From assembly GCA_037903475.1 (NCBI GenBank), contig JBAJFG010000002.1, positions 4,623,001-4,687,000 on the forward strand: a stretch of DNA of 64,000 nt, written 5' to 3'. Shown piece by piece: positions 25,101 through 36,479 of this stretch. The notes under the pieces were generated by a model. It was not told the DNA's origin. It made no database searches and worked only from the letters and a program-made list of their open reading frames with translations. Position 1 is the first letter of the stretch; each line of letters opens with the position of its first letter. The position numbers and the translations under genes are program-made. Source of the stretch: Ancylostoma caninum (lineage: Eukaryota > Nematoda > Chromadorea > Rhabditida > Ancylostomatidae).

Positions 25101-25345
25101 TTTCTGTGGCTCGCATTAGATCGGTGCGTATTTATCGAGCGATTTTTCTGGCCTATTTTTCTCCTATTGAAGTTTATGCTTTTCAGTAGAAATATCCTAC
25201 ACTATTTACGGATTTTCTCAGGGGAAAAGAATTACTTACAGTCATCTGTGAAAAACTACCCTCGCCAATTCCGAGAAAGTACAGAAGGTTGGCTGAGTGG
25301 TCACTCCATGATCTCGGCGAGGTCTCCGATCTGTAGTCAATCAAT
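22110..25345. other. No gene recognised
   Basis: A strong CTGCAG/GTAAGC donor-like site (minus, near 22800) follows a short cysteine-rich frame (TCIICQCSELESFCLRK), but no partner exon was found. The 203-codon plus-strand frame at 23829-24440 has no domain and overlaps other open frames. Confidence 0.35.
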
Positions 25346-25348
25346 AAT

Positions 25349-25438
25349 CACAGTGAAAGGACACTTGCACAAAATGGCGATTTGTCACGCGATCACAGTG
25401 AAAGGACACTTGCACAAAATGGCGATTTGTCACGCGAT
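25349..25438. repeat. 45-bp tandem duplication (two copies)
   Basis: Two adjacent, essentially identical 45-bp copies start with CACAGTGAAAGGACACTTGC at 25349 and 25394. The unit is a multiple of three, but no gene is supported around it. Confidence 0.8.
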
Positions 25439-25745
25439 GTCTATGTATTATCATATAAAGTTTTTAGTGCTGACCTCAAATTCGTCGCCCAAATTTTGTG
25501 GGGCATTCCCCGCAGTAAGTTACACCTATGTGCTTCTTTCAGCGCAGATCTAACACTCTACCGCAAGAGCGAAAGCCTTGGTAGGGTGCCGCCGATACAC
25601 CTGCCTTATCCGAACTCCAGCTTGTACATGAGCACCGTACTATAAATTTGTTCAGCAGAGAATGGGCGTACTGCATTATAGGAGGTGCACAGGAAATTTA
25701 GATTACAGATCTACGACTCCGACGGAAAGTGAAGCGTCGCCGTAC

Positions 25746-25850
25746 CTCGTCATCTAAACAGAATCGACGGTGAAACTGGTTCATCACTCCACTGCAGGCG
25801 ATCCCGTCAAGATCGCAGAACGACCATTTCGCGGTCCATAATTCACGTAC
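25746..25850 (-). CDS. Candidate exon, thrombospondin type-1-like
   Basis: This is a 35-codon open segment between a CTGTACAG acceptor (RNA sense) and a GAG/GTACGG donor, in phase 0 at both ends. Its residues include ELWTAKWSFCDLDGIACSG and NQFHRRFCLDDE. The W-x-x-x-W-S-x-C start, spaced cysteines and R-R-x-C ending resemble part of a TSP1 repeat, an extracellular adhesion or guidance module. No flanking exons were joined, so the gene is unknown and the similarity is by eye. Confidence 0.35.
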
Positions 25851-27348
25851 CTGTACAGCATAATGCAACGAATATGGACATGTTTGACTAGAACATTTTT
25901 CATAATGTGTATTGTGTAGAACATTCCTGGGAAGGAGGAGCATCCAAAGCGCCAATTTCAGTAACATAAGAACGGACATGAGAAAACACATGAAAAAACG
26001 TCTCTTGTTCAAGCTTACATATTTCAAAAGAATACTTTGAAAAAAGCAAAAGTTACAGATCGATTGAAGATGAAACTGTCTTGTCCTTGCTATATTTAGG
26101 ATTTTCATGCGAATAGTGGTAACACTTAAGAAGTGTAACACTTAAGACGCATTTGAGCATAACTAGAAGTGAGAGCGCAAGTCATGAATTGGAGTTTGGG
26201 GTTCCAGAGGGCCAGCACGGTCCAGTAAAGAGAGTAAGATCGATAGTGATAGTGATGCAATACTCAAGCGATGAATACCCTTTTGGAAGAGTCTACAAAT
26301 TTTTCAACATGAACCAACAAGAGGAAGTGGTGTCTATGGAAGGCATCTCAGACAGTTTCCACCTCAGAATCGTAGATGTAGGGTAATTTCATAAGTTACA
26401 GACTTGCAGATCATAAGTGTGCATCCGACTTCTATAATAGTTGTCTACCATATGAGGTATCGCACAGAGAAATCGATAACGCAGATCCGCTGAGGGGACA
26501 ACAAGGACACAATAAGTATGACCATATACCAGAGTATGAAATGTTTTCCGTTCCCAATTTCATAAGCTAGACAGTAACTGTTCTGTTTAGATAGGGCTGG
26601 TAAACGCTTTTTCTACTCATAAGTACAAACTGAGGATAATCATGAACATGTAAGTTAAATAAATCACCTAAAGATTAGAACAAAACATTTCAAGATCTCA
26701 AGTAGTTTGCAATACAATATTATTCTACTCTTTTACTGTACACTTGGTGATGTAGGAAAGTTCTCTCTTCTTGCAACGTCTCTATTTTACGATAGATTGG
26801 ACTTGTTGCCATAGATGATTTTCTGTGAGTGTCCTCAGCAAAATGGGGACGCAAACTCCTCAGGAAAGCTCCGGGAATGTGAGTGCAATCTTTTCAGATC
26901 CATCCATACATCAACCTTACGTGGAACGCGTGGAAGAAATTGCAGGGAGGAGCGGAAACCTCTGTGCAAAGAAGAAATCTCCACCTGTTTGTGAATAGTG
27001 AATAGAAATCTCGTTTACTGATGTATATCGATAATATTGTTACAGTGAATAACAGTAATATTAATATTAATGTTAAAGTAATACTAATGCTATTACAGAA
27101 ACAATAATATTACTTTATAGTTCTGTGAATCAAACGGTTTGTGTCGTAAAGAATGTTGTCTCTCTTCTTAGGTCCGTAATTACAGCAAAGTAAACATAGT
27201 CTAGCAAAAAATGAGTCCAACCGTGTTTTGGTATGTTGGAAGTAAAACAGTCTTCAAGACATACTCAAAGACTATCAGTGTCGGGGGTGAATCGGCACAA
27301 TGTTTAGAAAAAAGCGGAGTGATTCAACAGTCATCGGAATCAGGTAGT
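25851..27348. other. No gene recognised
   Basis: AT-rich DNA with a low-complexity AATATTA tract at about 27020-27120. Short open frames (for example 26153-26386 plus) lack domains and splice support. Confidence 0.35.
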
Positions 27349-27519
27349 GTTGAGAAATGTCCAACAGTCGAGTATAAGGAAAATTCTAGCACCGCCCTTC
27401 ACTGCGACGTATAAAAACCAAAGCAATGATAAAGAAATGTTGAGAAATGTCTAACAGCCGAGTATAAGGAAAATTCTAGCACCGCCCTTCACTACGACGT
27501 ATAAAAAGCAAAGCAATGA
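27349..27519. repeat. Tandem duplication, 81-bp copies 90 bp apart
   Basis: Copy 1 (27349-27429) and copy 2 (27439-27519) both run from GTTGAGAAATGTC to AAGCAATGA with a few substitutions. The repeat abuts the left edge of the minisatellite-bearing element. Its end (CGACGTATAAAAAGC) resembles the first bases of the related element at 40632, so it may include that family's 5' terminus. Confidence 0.75.
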
Positions 27520-27527
27520 GTCTGTTT

Positions 27528-29246
27528 TCATGTCTGTCTGTATGTGGGTGTGTCAGACCGTTGTGAGATCATATGAAAGCCTAGGAATGGGTGTGGTATG
27601 GTTGAGTGGGGTAGGGAAGAGATCGAGGAGAAGGTTGGACAATGTGCTGCGGGTCCGTCAATGGAGTCAATACAGAAGGGCTGCGCTGGCGGCCAAGGTT
27701 GGGGGGGGGGGGCGGGTCCACCTTGTGATAAGGGTGCGCCGGCGCCCATAAGTGGGGAGACGGGTCCACCACTGTGATAAGTGTGCGCCGACGCCCAGAA
27801 GTGGGGGAGACGGGTCCACCACTGTGATAAGTGTGCGCCGACGCCCAGAAAGGGGAAGATGGGTCCACCACTGTGATAAGGGTGCGCCGGCGCCCAGAAG
27901 TGGGGGAGACGGGTCCACCACTGTGATAAGGGTGCGCCGGCGCCCAGAAGTGGGGGAGACGGGTCCACCACTGTGATAAGTGTGCGCCGACGCCCAGAAG
28001 GGGGAAGATGGGTCCACCACTGTGATAAGGGTGCGCCGGCGCCCAGAAGTGGGGGAGACGGGTCCACCACTGTGATAAGTGTGCGCCGACGCCCAGAAGT
28101 GGGGGAGACGGGTCCACCACTGTGACAAGGGTGCGCCGACGCCCAGAAGTGGGGGAGACGGGTCCACCACTGTGATAAGTGTGCGCCGACGCCCAGAAAG
28201 GGAAGATGGGTCCACCACTGTGATAAGGGTGCGCCGGCGCCCAGAAGTGGGGGAGACGGGTCCACACTGTGATAAGGGTGCGCCGGCGCCCAGAAGTGGG
28301 GGAGACGGGTCCACCACTGTGATAAGTGTGCGCCGACGCCCAGAAGGGGGAAGATGGGTCCACCACTGTGATAAGGGTGCGCCGGCGCCCAGAAGTGGGG
28401 GAGACGGGTCCACCACTGTGATAAGTGTGCGCCGACGCCCAGAAGTGGGGGAGACGGGTCCACCACTGTGACAAGGGTGCGCCGACGCCCAGAAGTGGGG
28501 GGAGATGGGTCCACCACTGTGATAAGGGTGCGCCGGCGCCCAAAGGTGGGGAAGATGGCTCTACCACTGTGATAAGGGTGCGCCGGCGCCCAGAAGTGGG
28601 GGAGACGGGTCCACCACTGTGACAAGGGTGCGCCGACGCCCAGAAGTGCGGGGGAGATGGGTCCACCACTGTGATAAGGGTGCGCCGGCGCCCAAAGGTG
28701 GAGAAGCGCATGACGGTCTAGTGTTGTGATAAGGGCGCGCGCGTCCAGAAAAGGAAGTTCGTCATGTCCTAGGTGAATTTCTTCATGAATGGTGCCCTGG
28801 TACCCATTCCGGCTATCCTTTCTACCTATGTGACCTACGTGCACGTTATTCCAATCCGCATTCCCCTCCTCATTCCAGTCCATTTCTATCTGAATCGACC
28901 CCACCCTTCACTCTGTTTTTATACATGGGCAGACCCTTATCACTTGAGTTACCACAACAACATGCTAAAGATAGATTATTTCAAGAGAGCATTTCCACTG
29001 AATCGGCTACGTCCAATTAACAACGGCCACTAGGGCCAATCAAAAGAAATTACTTCTCCCACGTGGAGGAAGGCTACCGCTCACGCGATCGAGAGCTTTC
29101 CAAAAGTCGATGGACTTACTCGGGGGGATGCAGGATCTACTAAATCTGTCCACCTAGTATGCGAGCGAAGCGAGCATCAGTACGGTGTACCATGCTTATT
29201 TCTTTACCTGTCTGGCCGTCCGGCGTCAGCCGGACGGCCAGACAGG
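27528..29246 (+). mobile_element. Helitron-like non-autonomous element A carrying a minisatellite
   Basis: Related to element B at 40632-44103. Both have GTCTGTCTGT near the left end, the same 50-bp minisatellite family, a homologous right segment (shared CTCTTATCACTTGA-type blocks and TGCGAGCGAAGCGAGCAT) and the same 3' hairpin core (CCGGC-GTCA-GCCGG). The right end is taken at 29246 by alignment with B, and here reads CAGG instead of CTGG, followed by T. The left end is uncertain: TC at 27528 is a guess, and the start could lie up to about 40 bp further left. No transposase or helicase is encoded, so it would depend on an autonomous partner. Confidence 0.55.
27714..28705. repeat. Minisatellite array A, 50-bp unit, about 20 copies
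   Basis: Period is 50 bp over most of the array (for example TGGGGGAGAC recurs at 27901 and 27951), with small indels in some units. The unit combines GGGTGCGCCGGCGCCC, AGAAGTGGGGGAGACGGG and TCCACCACTGTGATAA. Units alternate between GTGCGCCGACGCC and GTGCGCCGGCGCC forms, which hints at a two-unit substructure. The minus strand of the unit has no stop codon in any frame, which creates long spurious ORFs. Confidence 0.95.
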
Positions 29247-29272
29247 TAAAGAAATAAGCATGGTACACCGTA
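29181..29272. repeat. Perfect 92-bp palindrome (44-bp stem, GTCA loop)
   Basis: Bases 29181-29224 are the exact reverse complement of 29229-29272, with the tetraloop GTCA between them. The inner part is the element's own 3' hairpin. The outer 26 bp on the right (from 29247, TAAAGAAATAAGC onwards) lie beyond the inferred element end, yet they are mirrored inside the element. The related element B has only an imperfect 14-bp version of the hairpin. Confidence 0.95.
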
Positions 29273-29614
29273 AGAAAACTGACGGTACTCCTCACTAAGA
29301 CAAACACCATTGCCGGTAATGTCGCCCAAGGCAACGTTTTCCAGGGAAAAATTACGTCTCTGAAGTTGAGCGTAATCAAAAATTCATGAAAGAACTATTC
29401 GGAAGACCTAATTCATAAAAGAACCAAAAATGTATTCTGAGGTGTCGCAGCATTCTGCTGAAAGCTTCGCCAATCGTCTTCCTGTGAAATCTCGAAAATA
29501 TATGTAGATGTAGGATAAACAAATCGTGTAAATAAATAATAATAGCAATAAGCATATCAAATGTATAATGTCGAGTAGAGATGTAAATATTGTATATGAA
29601 TGTTTCCATTTGTG

Positions 29615-30906
29615 TGGGGTGGCGCATAATTGCTGTCCCGAAATTGAAAAAAAAAACGCGAAAAAGTCACATAAACGAATAAATTCGGACGATCTCTTCA
29701 ATAAATACATATTTACTCACATCTAAGAAAACAAAAACCAAGAGAACATTCAATGTGGCCTCCTTTGGCGCTGACGATAGCCTTCAAACTCTTGGGAACT
29801 CCACCGCGGCGGCACGTGATCTTGCGGAAGTTTGTTCCAGGCTTTCTCCAGAGACTTCCTCAAAGTCTGAATGCTGGTGCATATTTTTCTGACAGACCTT
29901 CTACCCCGACATCGCTCAGATTAACATATCCAGAACATTCAGGTCAGGCGAAATGGCCGGCTATTCGGAGGCGCGGATAAAGTCCGGCAGAATGCAAGGC
30001 ACCAGTCTTGTGTGGACTTAGCCCGATGAGCAGGAGCTTCGTCTTGTTGCTACATCTAGTGGCTCTTTCGTAGTGCTCGGTGTCCCTTGGAAGCAGTTGA
30101 TTCATCAGTATTTCCAACTAGACGTTTTTGTCGATCCTGACCTCTTCTTCCACAAAAACGAGGTGGGTACGCCCGGTCTCTGACACTCCAGCGAACACAT
30201 CACAGATGCTAGATGCATGTTGCGTGGTACAATCCAGCATGCTGCATCGGCTTCCCCTACTACTAACTGCTTACACCCTATCATTTTGGAGATTGTACAC
30301 CTGCTCAATCGTGAATAGTCTTTCATCCGTGAAAACCGTACTCAAGTGAGCGACTCCAAGGACCTCTCAAGGAACGCACGGCACCTTGTATCACTCTGGC
30401 AATTCCTTGATTCTCGCTGAGTCCATGCAATTTTCGCAGCTCGCAAGCTCGCACACCAAGCTCCTCAACAACTCTTTAGACGCTTCGCCGTGAGATGTCC
30501 AGCTCAATTGCCATTTTTCTCATGCCGTGGGATGAATTTTCTCTAAACGACTCTTCACATTTTTTTTTTCATGCGACCAGTTGTCACCGCGACAGAACGG
30601 CCGGTTCTAGGAAGATCATCAGTCGTACCTCTTTTCACGTCCGGTACACCAGCTCCCTGTTCACGTTAAGCCGGCGACATGTTTGCGAAGGTGTCATCAG
30701 TCCTTTTCCATGTATCTCCAAAATTGCGGAACGGTGTGATAACGGCTTTGCCATTTCTTGTAAAATAAGACAAACGAAGACCATGTGAAGCAAATCTGTG
30801 CAAAATGATATGTCAAACAAACAACTAGAAAAACAGATTTGAGTCGATCAGTTAGATCAAATTTCGCGCTTGCGCAATGATGGGACAGTAATTATGCGCC
30901 ACCCTG
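29615..30906 (-). mobile_element. maT-like Tc1/mariner transposon (dead)
   Basis: Terminal inverted repeats: the right end reads (as reverse complement) CAGGGTGGCGCATAATTACT, and the left end is TGGGGTGGCGCATAATTGCT. The right side is followed by TA (30907-30908); the left flank is TG, taken as a mutated TA. Length is 1292 bp. On the minus strand a decayed transposase can be followed from MAKPLSHRSAILEIHGKG through QQDEAPAHRAKSTQDWC (second catalytic Asp) to PDLNVLDM (third Asp). With one frameshift allowed, 37 residues lie between those two Asp, which fits the DD37D (maT) group. Confidence 0.85.
29760..30754 (-). pseudogene. maT-type transposase relic
   Basis: A helix-turn-helix-like N-terminus (AILEIHGKGLMTPSQTCRRL) is followed, after frame breaks and stops, by FTIEQVYNLQND, an ETGRTHLVFVEE stretch, QQDEAPAHRAKSTQD and SPDLNVLD-like residues. 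The order and spacing match a Tc1/mariner transposase that cuts and pastes DNA at TA sites. Multiple frameshifts and stop codons make it non-functional. Confidence 0.8.
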
Positions 30907-31007
30907 TATAGAATTTTATCCATTGCCTGTGCGCTTTGCTGTAGGAACTTTCTTTGCGTTAGTTATGTATCTGCTGTTCCTCTATCTCTTCCACCTCTGT
31001 AGCTTTG

Positions 31008-31759
31008 TACAGGGTGCGCCATAATAGCGAAAAGGTACTCAAATCGCCGAGAGTGGAAATAAATATATTATTTTGAGAAGCCAACGATATAGATATTTTT
31101 ACGAGAGTAAAGTCAGTTTTTGTCTTCGAATGAATATCATAACAAGGAATCTGCTCGAATGAGTACTGAAAATAAAATTTATAAGGAAGCGGACATGACT
31201 TCCTGCGCAAAAACAGAGCAAAAACGTACTTTAGGACTGTTTCTGGTTCTTTTCTCACTGTTTAGGGAGGGGAATAGAGCTTATTAGGCTCATCAAATTC
31301 CATTCTCAAAGTTCTGAGAAGTATTTCCCTCATAATACATTTAATGTTGGTGATTAGAATTGAAAAGCACCCTCAGCCCGCGTTGAATTTGGGCGTATCC
31401 GCAAAAAATTCTGGATCTCATAACCTAGGTAGGTGGCCATTCACAGTGACTTTAACGTTTTTCTGTTTCCCACACCTTGTATTTTTCGATGCACTGCTTA
31501 GTGTGTCCTTGTAATATTTTACACATTACCACAACATGCGCGCAAAGCTACACAAAAATTGCAATTGGGTGGCAAAACTAAGCTTGACAGCCTAGCTGTT
31601 CCTAGAAATCATAGTGCTAGGTAATGTGGTAATGTTTTGGAAGAAGCTGTACAATTGAACAAATGAAAAGCAAAAGATTGGATGCAAAACGCCAAAACTC
31701 GAGATAAGTCGAAAAACGCGCATCGCGCCCTTGTCTCCGTAATTTTGGACCACCCTGTA
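31008..31759. mobile_element. Possible mariner-like MITE (CAGGGTG ends)
   Basis: TACAGGGTG at 31008 and CACCCTGTA ending at 31759 face each other 752 bp apart with TA at both outer ends. The inverted match becomes poor after about 10 bp (GCGCCATAATAG versus GTCCAAAATTAC), so this is weaker than the other mariner calls. The tips resemble those of the adjacent maT element. No transposase is visible. Confidence 0.35.
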
Positions 31760-33993
31760 CTATCTATCTCTTTTCTATTCTCAGCGACTAAAGGATTCCA
31801 TCCTTCTGACCCCACTCAATTTGAACTAGTACGAACTAAGTTGTTGGACAGATTAGGAATGCTGACAACACACTACATATACGAACGTGTACAAAATTCA
31901 CTATTCTTATTCTCCTACATATCAGCCTGAAGTGTATCTATCTTCAGAACTTCACTCGCTTTCAGTAGAACTTCACCCACTTTCAGCGCTACCACATCCA
32001 AGTCGCAACGAAGATAATTTGAACTTCTCGACAAGTATTAATAGTGTGCTGGACCCGATGTGTCTAACATGTCCAAAGAAAGCGGCTACACTAGTGTCCA
32101 ATCGTCATGAAAAAGCACGTGAACCAGATTTTGCAACGTTTTATGCATGTAAACGATGAGAATCGTTGAAAAACCCCGAAAAAGGGCCAATGTGAATGGA
32201 CTCGAGCGCCTCTCCTACACGGCACGCCCTGCTTTTAGATCCACTTCGCTGCCTTATCCCCTCACATGTCTACACATGTTTCATGTTGCACTGGATCCAA
32301 TGTATCTAAATGCCCGAAGCAAGCAGCTACACTACTGTAAACATGTGCTTTACCACTTTGGACAGGTGACGCCTTTCGTTTTGCAATATTCGTTGGTTTT
32401 TGAAACTCAGGTAATTCTTTCCATTCTCAAGAGCTCATGTCACATCCTCATAGATAATCCGTTTTGGAGATTTTGATCATTACTGCTAAAGAACCAAATA
32501 TATCGGCAAAGTTATACCACTGTTATAGCCACAAACTTGGCGAATACTTCTTGCCTTGAACTCATTGACGTGAAACGTTTCCAAAGATTCATCGTTCCCA
32601 GGAAATTCAGCGTCTATATAGGATTCCTGCAAACTCAATAGTGGCTCACAGTTTCAGCGTGTCGACTTGTCGGTGACGGTGTCGGCCCCTTTTCGCTGAA
32701 GAATGCAGTGTCATAATCAGTAGAAATTGGCCCTTTTTCCATCGTATTTTGTCCCTTCCTCTTCAGTTTTCTTCCTCAACTCTTCCTTAGTACAACGTGC
32801 TCCATAGGTGTTCGTGCAGGTTATCGACCTGCATGGGCCCTCGCTGGCATACAATGCAAGTCGCAGTTAAGGGCTAGGAGCATCTCACAGATAAGTTGCC
32901 AAAATATTGGACACTTCAATCGATCAAAAACTTCCCAAATTTCTTGATAATGAATTTATTTGGAGCGAGAGTGTATTTCACATTGTTAAAATGAATTAAA
33001 ATTATTACAATGTGAGAAGATGGCTGGCATTAAATCAGGAAACAAAAATCATAACTAACAATGAGCAGTATGGAGTATGAAGTTCATAACGAAGAAAGAA
33101 ATAAATGCGCACACACATAGTTACACATGTTATGTCGTATACACATTGATAGTAAAGACCTGCCTGCTCAGAGAAAAAGAATCGACTGAGAGAGGTACCA
33201 AAAACTAACTTGAGGCTGACAGCGCACCGAAACCGGGCTGATCGCGGCACCCCAAACGTGGCCTAGCGGTGCCAAATATGGGCGCATGGAGGACCGCCAA
33301 GCCAATTTTTTTTGCCGGGTTTGAGCGGTCAACCTGTTCAGACAGGAGTGCGTCACCTCAGCGATCGCGATCGAGATCATCATCTTAGTCGAACATATGC
33401 GAGTTGCTCAGCACAAAGATATACTTTAATTTCGCGGGAACTCATTGGCCAAGGCTTTCGAAATTCTCGGGGACGGGAGGTTTCTTTCCGCCGCAAAGGG
33501 TTGCTGAGGGTGCGGCAATACTTGCTCAGTCGTGACTTCTCAGCTCCGCTACTTCTAGCTTTCCAACAAAGAAAATAGACCGCTCCAGTGTCAAAGCTGG
33601 CTTTTAAAAAAAGGGGTTTTGACAGTTTTTTAGATTCCAAGCACATCGTTGGAATCAGCGCGTCGAGTAGGGCCCAAATCTGTTGATATCCCGATACCAC
33701 TACGAGGTGACACAATTTAAATGAATGATAATGGATGGATAATCCTCCCTAATATCTTGTCACTGTCCAAATCGATTTAACTAACGTTATCATCCTTAGG
33801 ATGACGTTAGTTCAATCAAACTCTTATAGTGTGGAGTTGAACGCTAAAAAAAGTCAAGTATTTGCATGGTTTTGTCGTTAGTTTTGCTCGCTTCTAAAAG
33901 ATGACGCGTCAATAAACTTTCAAAATGGGAAGGAAGAAAACGGATGGAGAAGTCCTGGTGGGTAGCGATTGTTTCTGATTTTGTCGTTACACT
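31760..33993. other. No gene recognised; one diverged small duplication
   Basis: A diverged pair at about 32044-32105 and 32287-32345 shares CTGGA-CC-ATGT-TCTAA and AGC-GCTACACTA. A palindrome-like ACTAACGTTATCATCCTTAGGATGACGTTAGT lies near 33780-33812 (11-bp arms). No supported coding exon. Confidence 0.35.
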
Positions 33994-34315
33994 GCCGCTA
34001 TAGTCCTCGAGGAGTGTAGCACCTTGCGTCGCCGTCGCCGGCGACTGTGAGGCCGATACGAATCGATTGTGGGCGGAGCGGCGGCGGCGGCCGCCGTCGC
34101 CGGCGACTGGCGATCGCCAACATCGGCGGCCGCCAATGTCGGCGACTGTGACGTCGGTGCTTATCGATTAGTCGCCAACATTGGCGATCGGCGGCCGCCA
34201 ATGTTGGCGACTGCGGCGCCTGTGCGTATCGATTGTGAGGGATCGCCAACATTGGCGGCCGCCGTCGCCGACGACGGCGACGCAAGGTGCTATACTCCTC
34301 GAGGAGTATAGCGGC
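33994..34315. mobile_element. GC-rich foldback element with palindromic tips
   Basis: The left end (from 33994, GCCGCTATAGTCCTCGAGGA) and the reverse complement of the right end (GCCGCTATACTCCTCGAGGA) match over about 50 bp, continuing through TAGCACCTTGCGTCGCCGTCG. The tip contains the palindrome CTCCTCGAGGAG. Inside, the motif GGCGGCCGCCAATGTTGGCGA occurs several times in both orientations, so nearly the whole 322 bp can fold on itself. It has no coding capacity. No target-site duplication was identified and the superfamily is unknown. Confidence 0.7.
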
Positions 34316-36240
34316 TACCTTACGACAGACGCGCAAACACTGGCGTGGGAAAACGAAAGTTGGGGTCCCAAGCAGGCATCCATGTCTCCTGAGGCCACTT
34401 AGCTGGCGCAGGCGGCAGAGGGAGATCGGTCAAGCCACGCGCGAGTTGGCAGCGTTCCAAATTAACAAAATGCGGGAACGCGTCGTGACATATCGCCGCG
34501 GATGCCGCCGCGGGTGCGACGTCACATCGCGGCGTTTTCTACCAAACGGTGGTCGCACGGCCAAATCGAGCGTAAGAAGAACGAAATTTCTGGAGCAGAT
34601 GCCCGGAATGAGAATTGAAAGGAGAAGCATGTTGGAAAAGAACCATTTGAGGGTAGCTCTCAGGGGGCCTAAAATTAGCTGAGACTTGAAAAATTTTACT
34701 GTTTTGGAGTTATACAATCCATTCTGTGTTGTTTAATTCTTTGTTTTGGTGTGACACATTCCATCCCGTACTGTTCTTATTCTTTCTTCTATCAAGTTCA
34801 GAGAGACTTTTTTGCAGGGTGCGGCATTCATTCGAATGTTGCCGCAACGAGGGAAAGACTACTCCAAGTGCGAGGAAGGAAGATCGAAGAAGCATGGAAC
34901 TTCTGCCGGAATAAGGAAGATCGGAGACTCTCTTATCAGCTACAGGGAAAGAAGAGCAAAAAATGAGCATCAAAATAGACTTCAAATTTTGCGTTTTCGT
35001 CCGTTATAATTTGTAATGAGTTTTTTTTTTGGTTTCTGAATATTTCCCAAAATGAGCAGTGCTACTACCGGCCACCACTATTATCTTCGGTAAAGGTTAA
35101 CCTCTTCTCTTCTTCAAGTATTATGGGTGAAGTCTTCTACTACAAACTAATTTTCCAGCTGATGACATATGGGAAACGTAACTAGATGCGTGGACTTATC
35201 AGGCGCCACGAATTTTATCCGCGAAAAAGATGTTTTAATGTCTTGTTCATATGTATAACGTAATATTTTTCTTGCAATAGAGTAATTGCTTTGGAGAGTG
35301 CGGGGGGGGAGGGGTGTTTTTTGCGAAGCCTTCTGTAATGGATGATGAAACGTATGTAAACATATTCAGAAGTCTTGGACTCACATATGGTAGTTCTCCG
35401 AAAAGTTTGTGGTTCGCAGATACTTGCTCCACATTGCCTCGAAAGGTACCCGAAGACATGCGGATGCGAAATATTAGGTTGAGGAGGAAGCAATGGAAGA
35501 CATTTTCCAAAACTCTCGTGTTCCTTATTGTTGATCAGGCATTGCCTACTGACATAGAAAGAAGATTCCTCAAGGTATTGGCCTATGGCTATTGATGGAC
35601 CAGAAATTGCTAGTTGTTGCATTTACACCTTCATTAGTGAAAGGGTGCTTTTGCAACCACCTCCATTATGGACTGCTGTGCACCACATTGGAAAGTAAAG
35701 GGGTCAGTAACAACAGCATTGTTATCAAGGAGAGAGCGGCCAAATAATTCACACTCCGCGGCCGCTCCACTTACTTCCAATCTCGAGAAATGGGCCTTTG
35801 TGAGGAACCATGCCTAGGATGCTCTCCGTCACTACGCGAAGTGATTGCTGTTGTCTGTATGGGTATGGGTTGGCTAGGTCTGAAAACTGAGGGGAACCAT
35901 CAGAGAAAAACGACAAAAACGATAAAGCCTGATCCAGGCCACTTGTTTTACACGTCATTTTTTCACTTTTCTCCATCCCAAACTGGCGCGACCGCTACTA
36001 TGTCCACTCTCCTGGCCTTCTCACTCTCTGATCACTATCTCGTCCCACCTCTCAGTTCCTCACGGAATGATGGAGTCTCCCAAGCCTAACCCAGAAAATC
36101 TTCGAAGGTACGGAGCCGTAATCGACCTCGTCTTACGGCTCCCTACCTTGCAATTTCACCAATAGGTCAAGGCTGGGTCTCAACTACTGAGCGCTCACCG
36201 TGGATTGGACCACTAAATGACTGCCATGGTAAAAACAGGT
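34316..36240. other. No gene recognised
   Basis: Open frames at 34812-35009 and 35314-35595 (plus) have exon-like edges but no recognisable domain and no joining partners. A G-rich tract lies at about 35301-35313. Confidence 0.35.
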
Positions 36241-36479
36241 GTTATTCAGTGCGTATCATAGATATACGGGCACCCCAAAAATGATGATATCTGCACCCGC
36301 GGACATCCGTGACAAAAACCGTTGTTACCATCTAATTTAGCGTGTCCGAGAACCCTATTCCATTGTATTTCAGTTTGAAAAGTGGAAAAATAGGCGCACC
36401 ATGGCGCCCTTAATTGTTTAGCCTCATTTTGCAGTGTATCATAATTATACGGTCACCTTCAGTAAAAAATGAATAAGAA

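Noticed and set aside
25285..25345. GGTTGGCTGAGTGGTCACTC as a tRNA A-box
   Set aside because: No B-box at a valid distance and no cloverleaf.
27581..28904. Long minus-strand ORFs (249-458 codons) over minisatellite A
   Set aside because: They follow from a 50-bp stop-free repeat unit; parallel frames are equally open, and no start context, splice site or domain supports a protein.
34812..34966. Possible last exon after TTTTTTGCAG (ending in QLQGKKSKK)
   Set aside because: Two frames are open through it and no upstream exon joins either.
35314..35595. 93-codon plus-strand ORF with a donor-like CTCAAG/GTATTGG
   Set aside because: No acceptor in phase, no recognisable domain, and the opposite strand is open as well.
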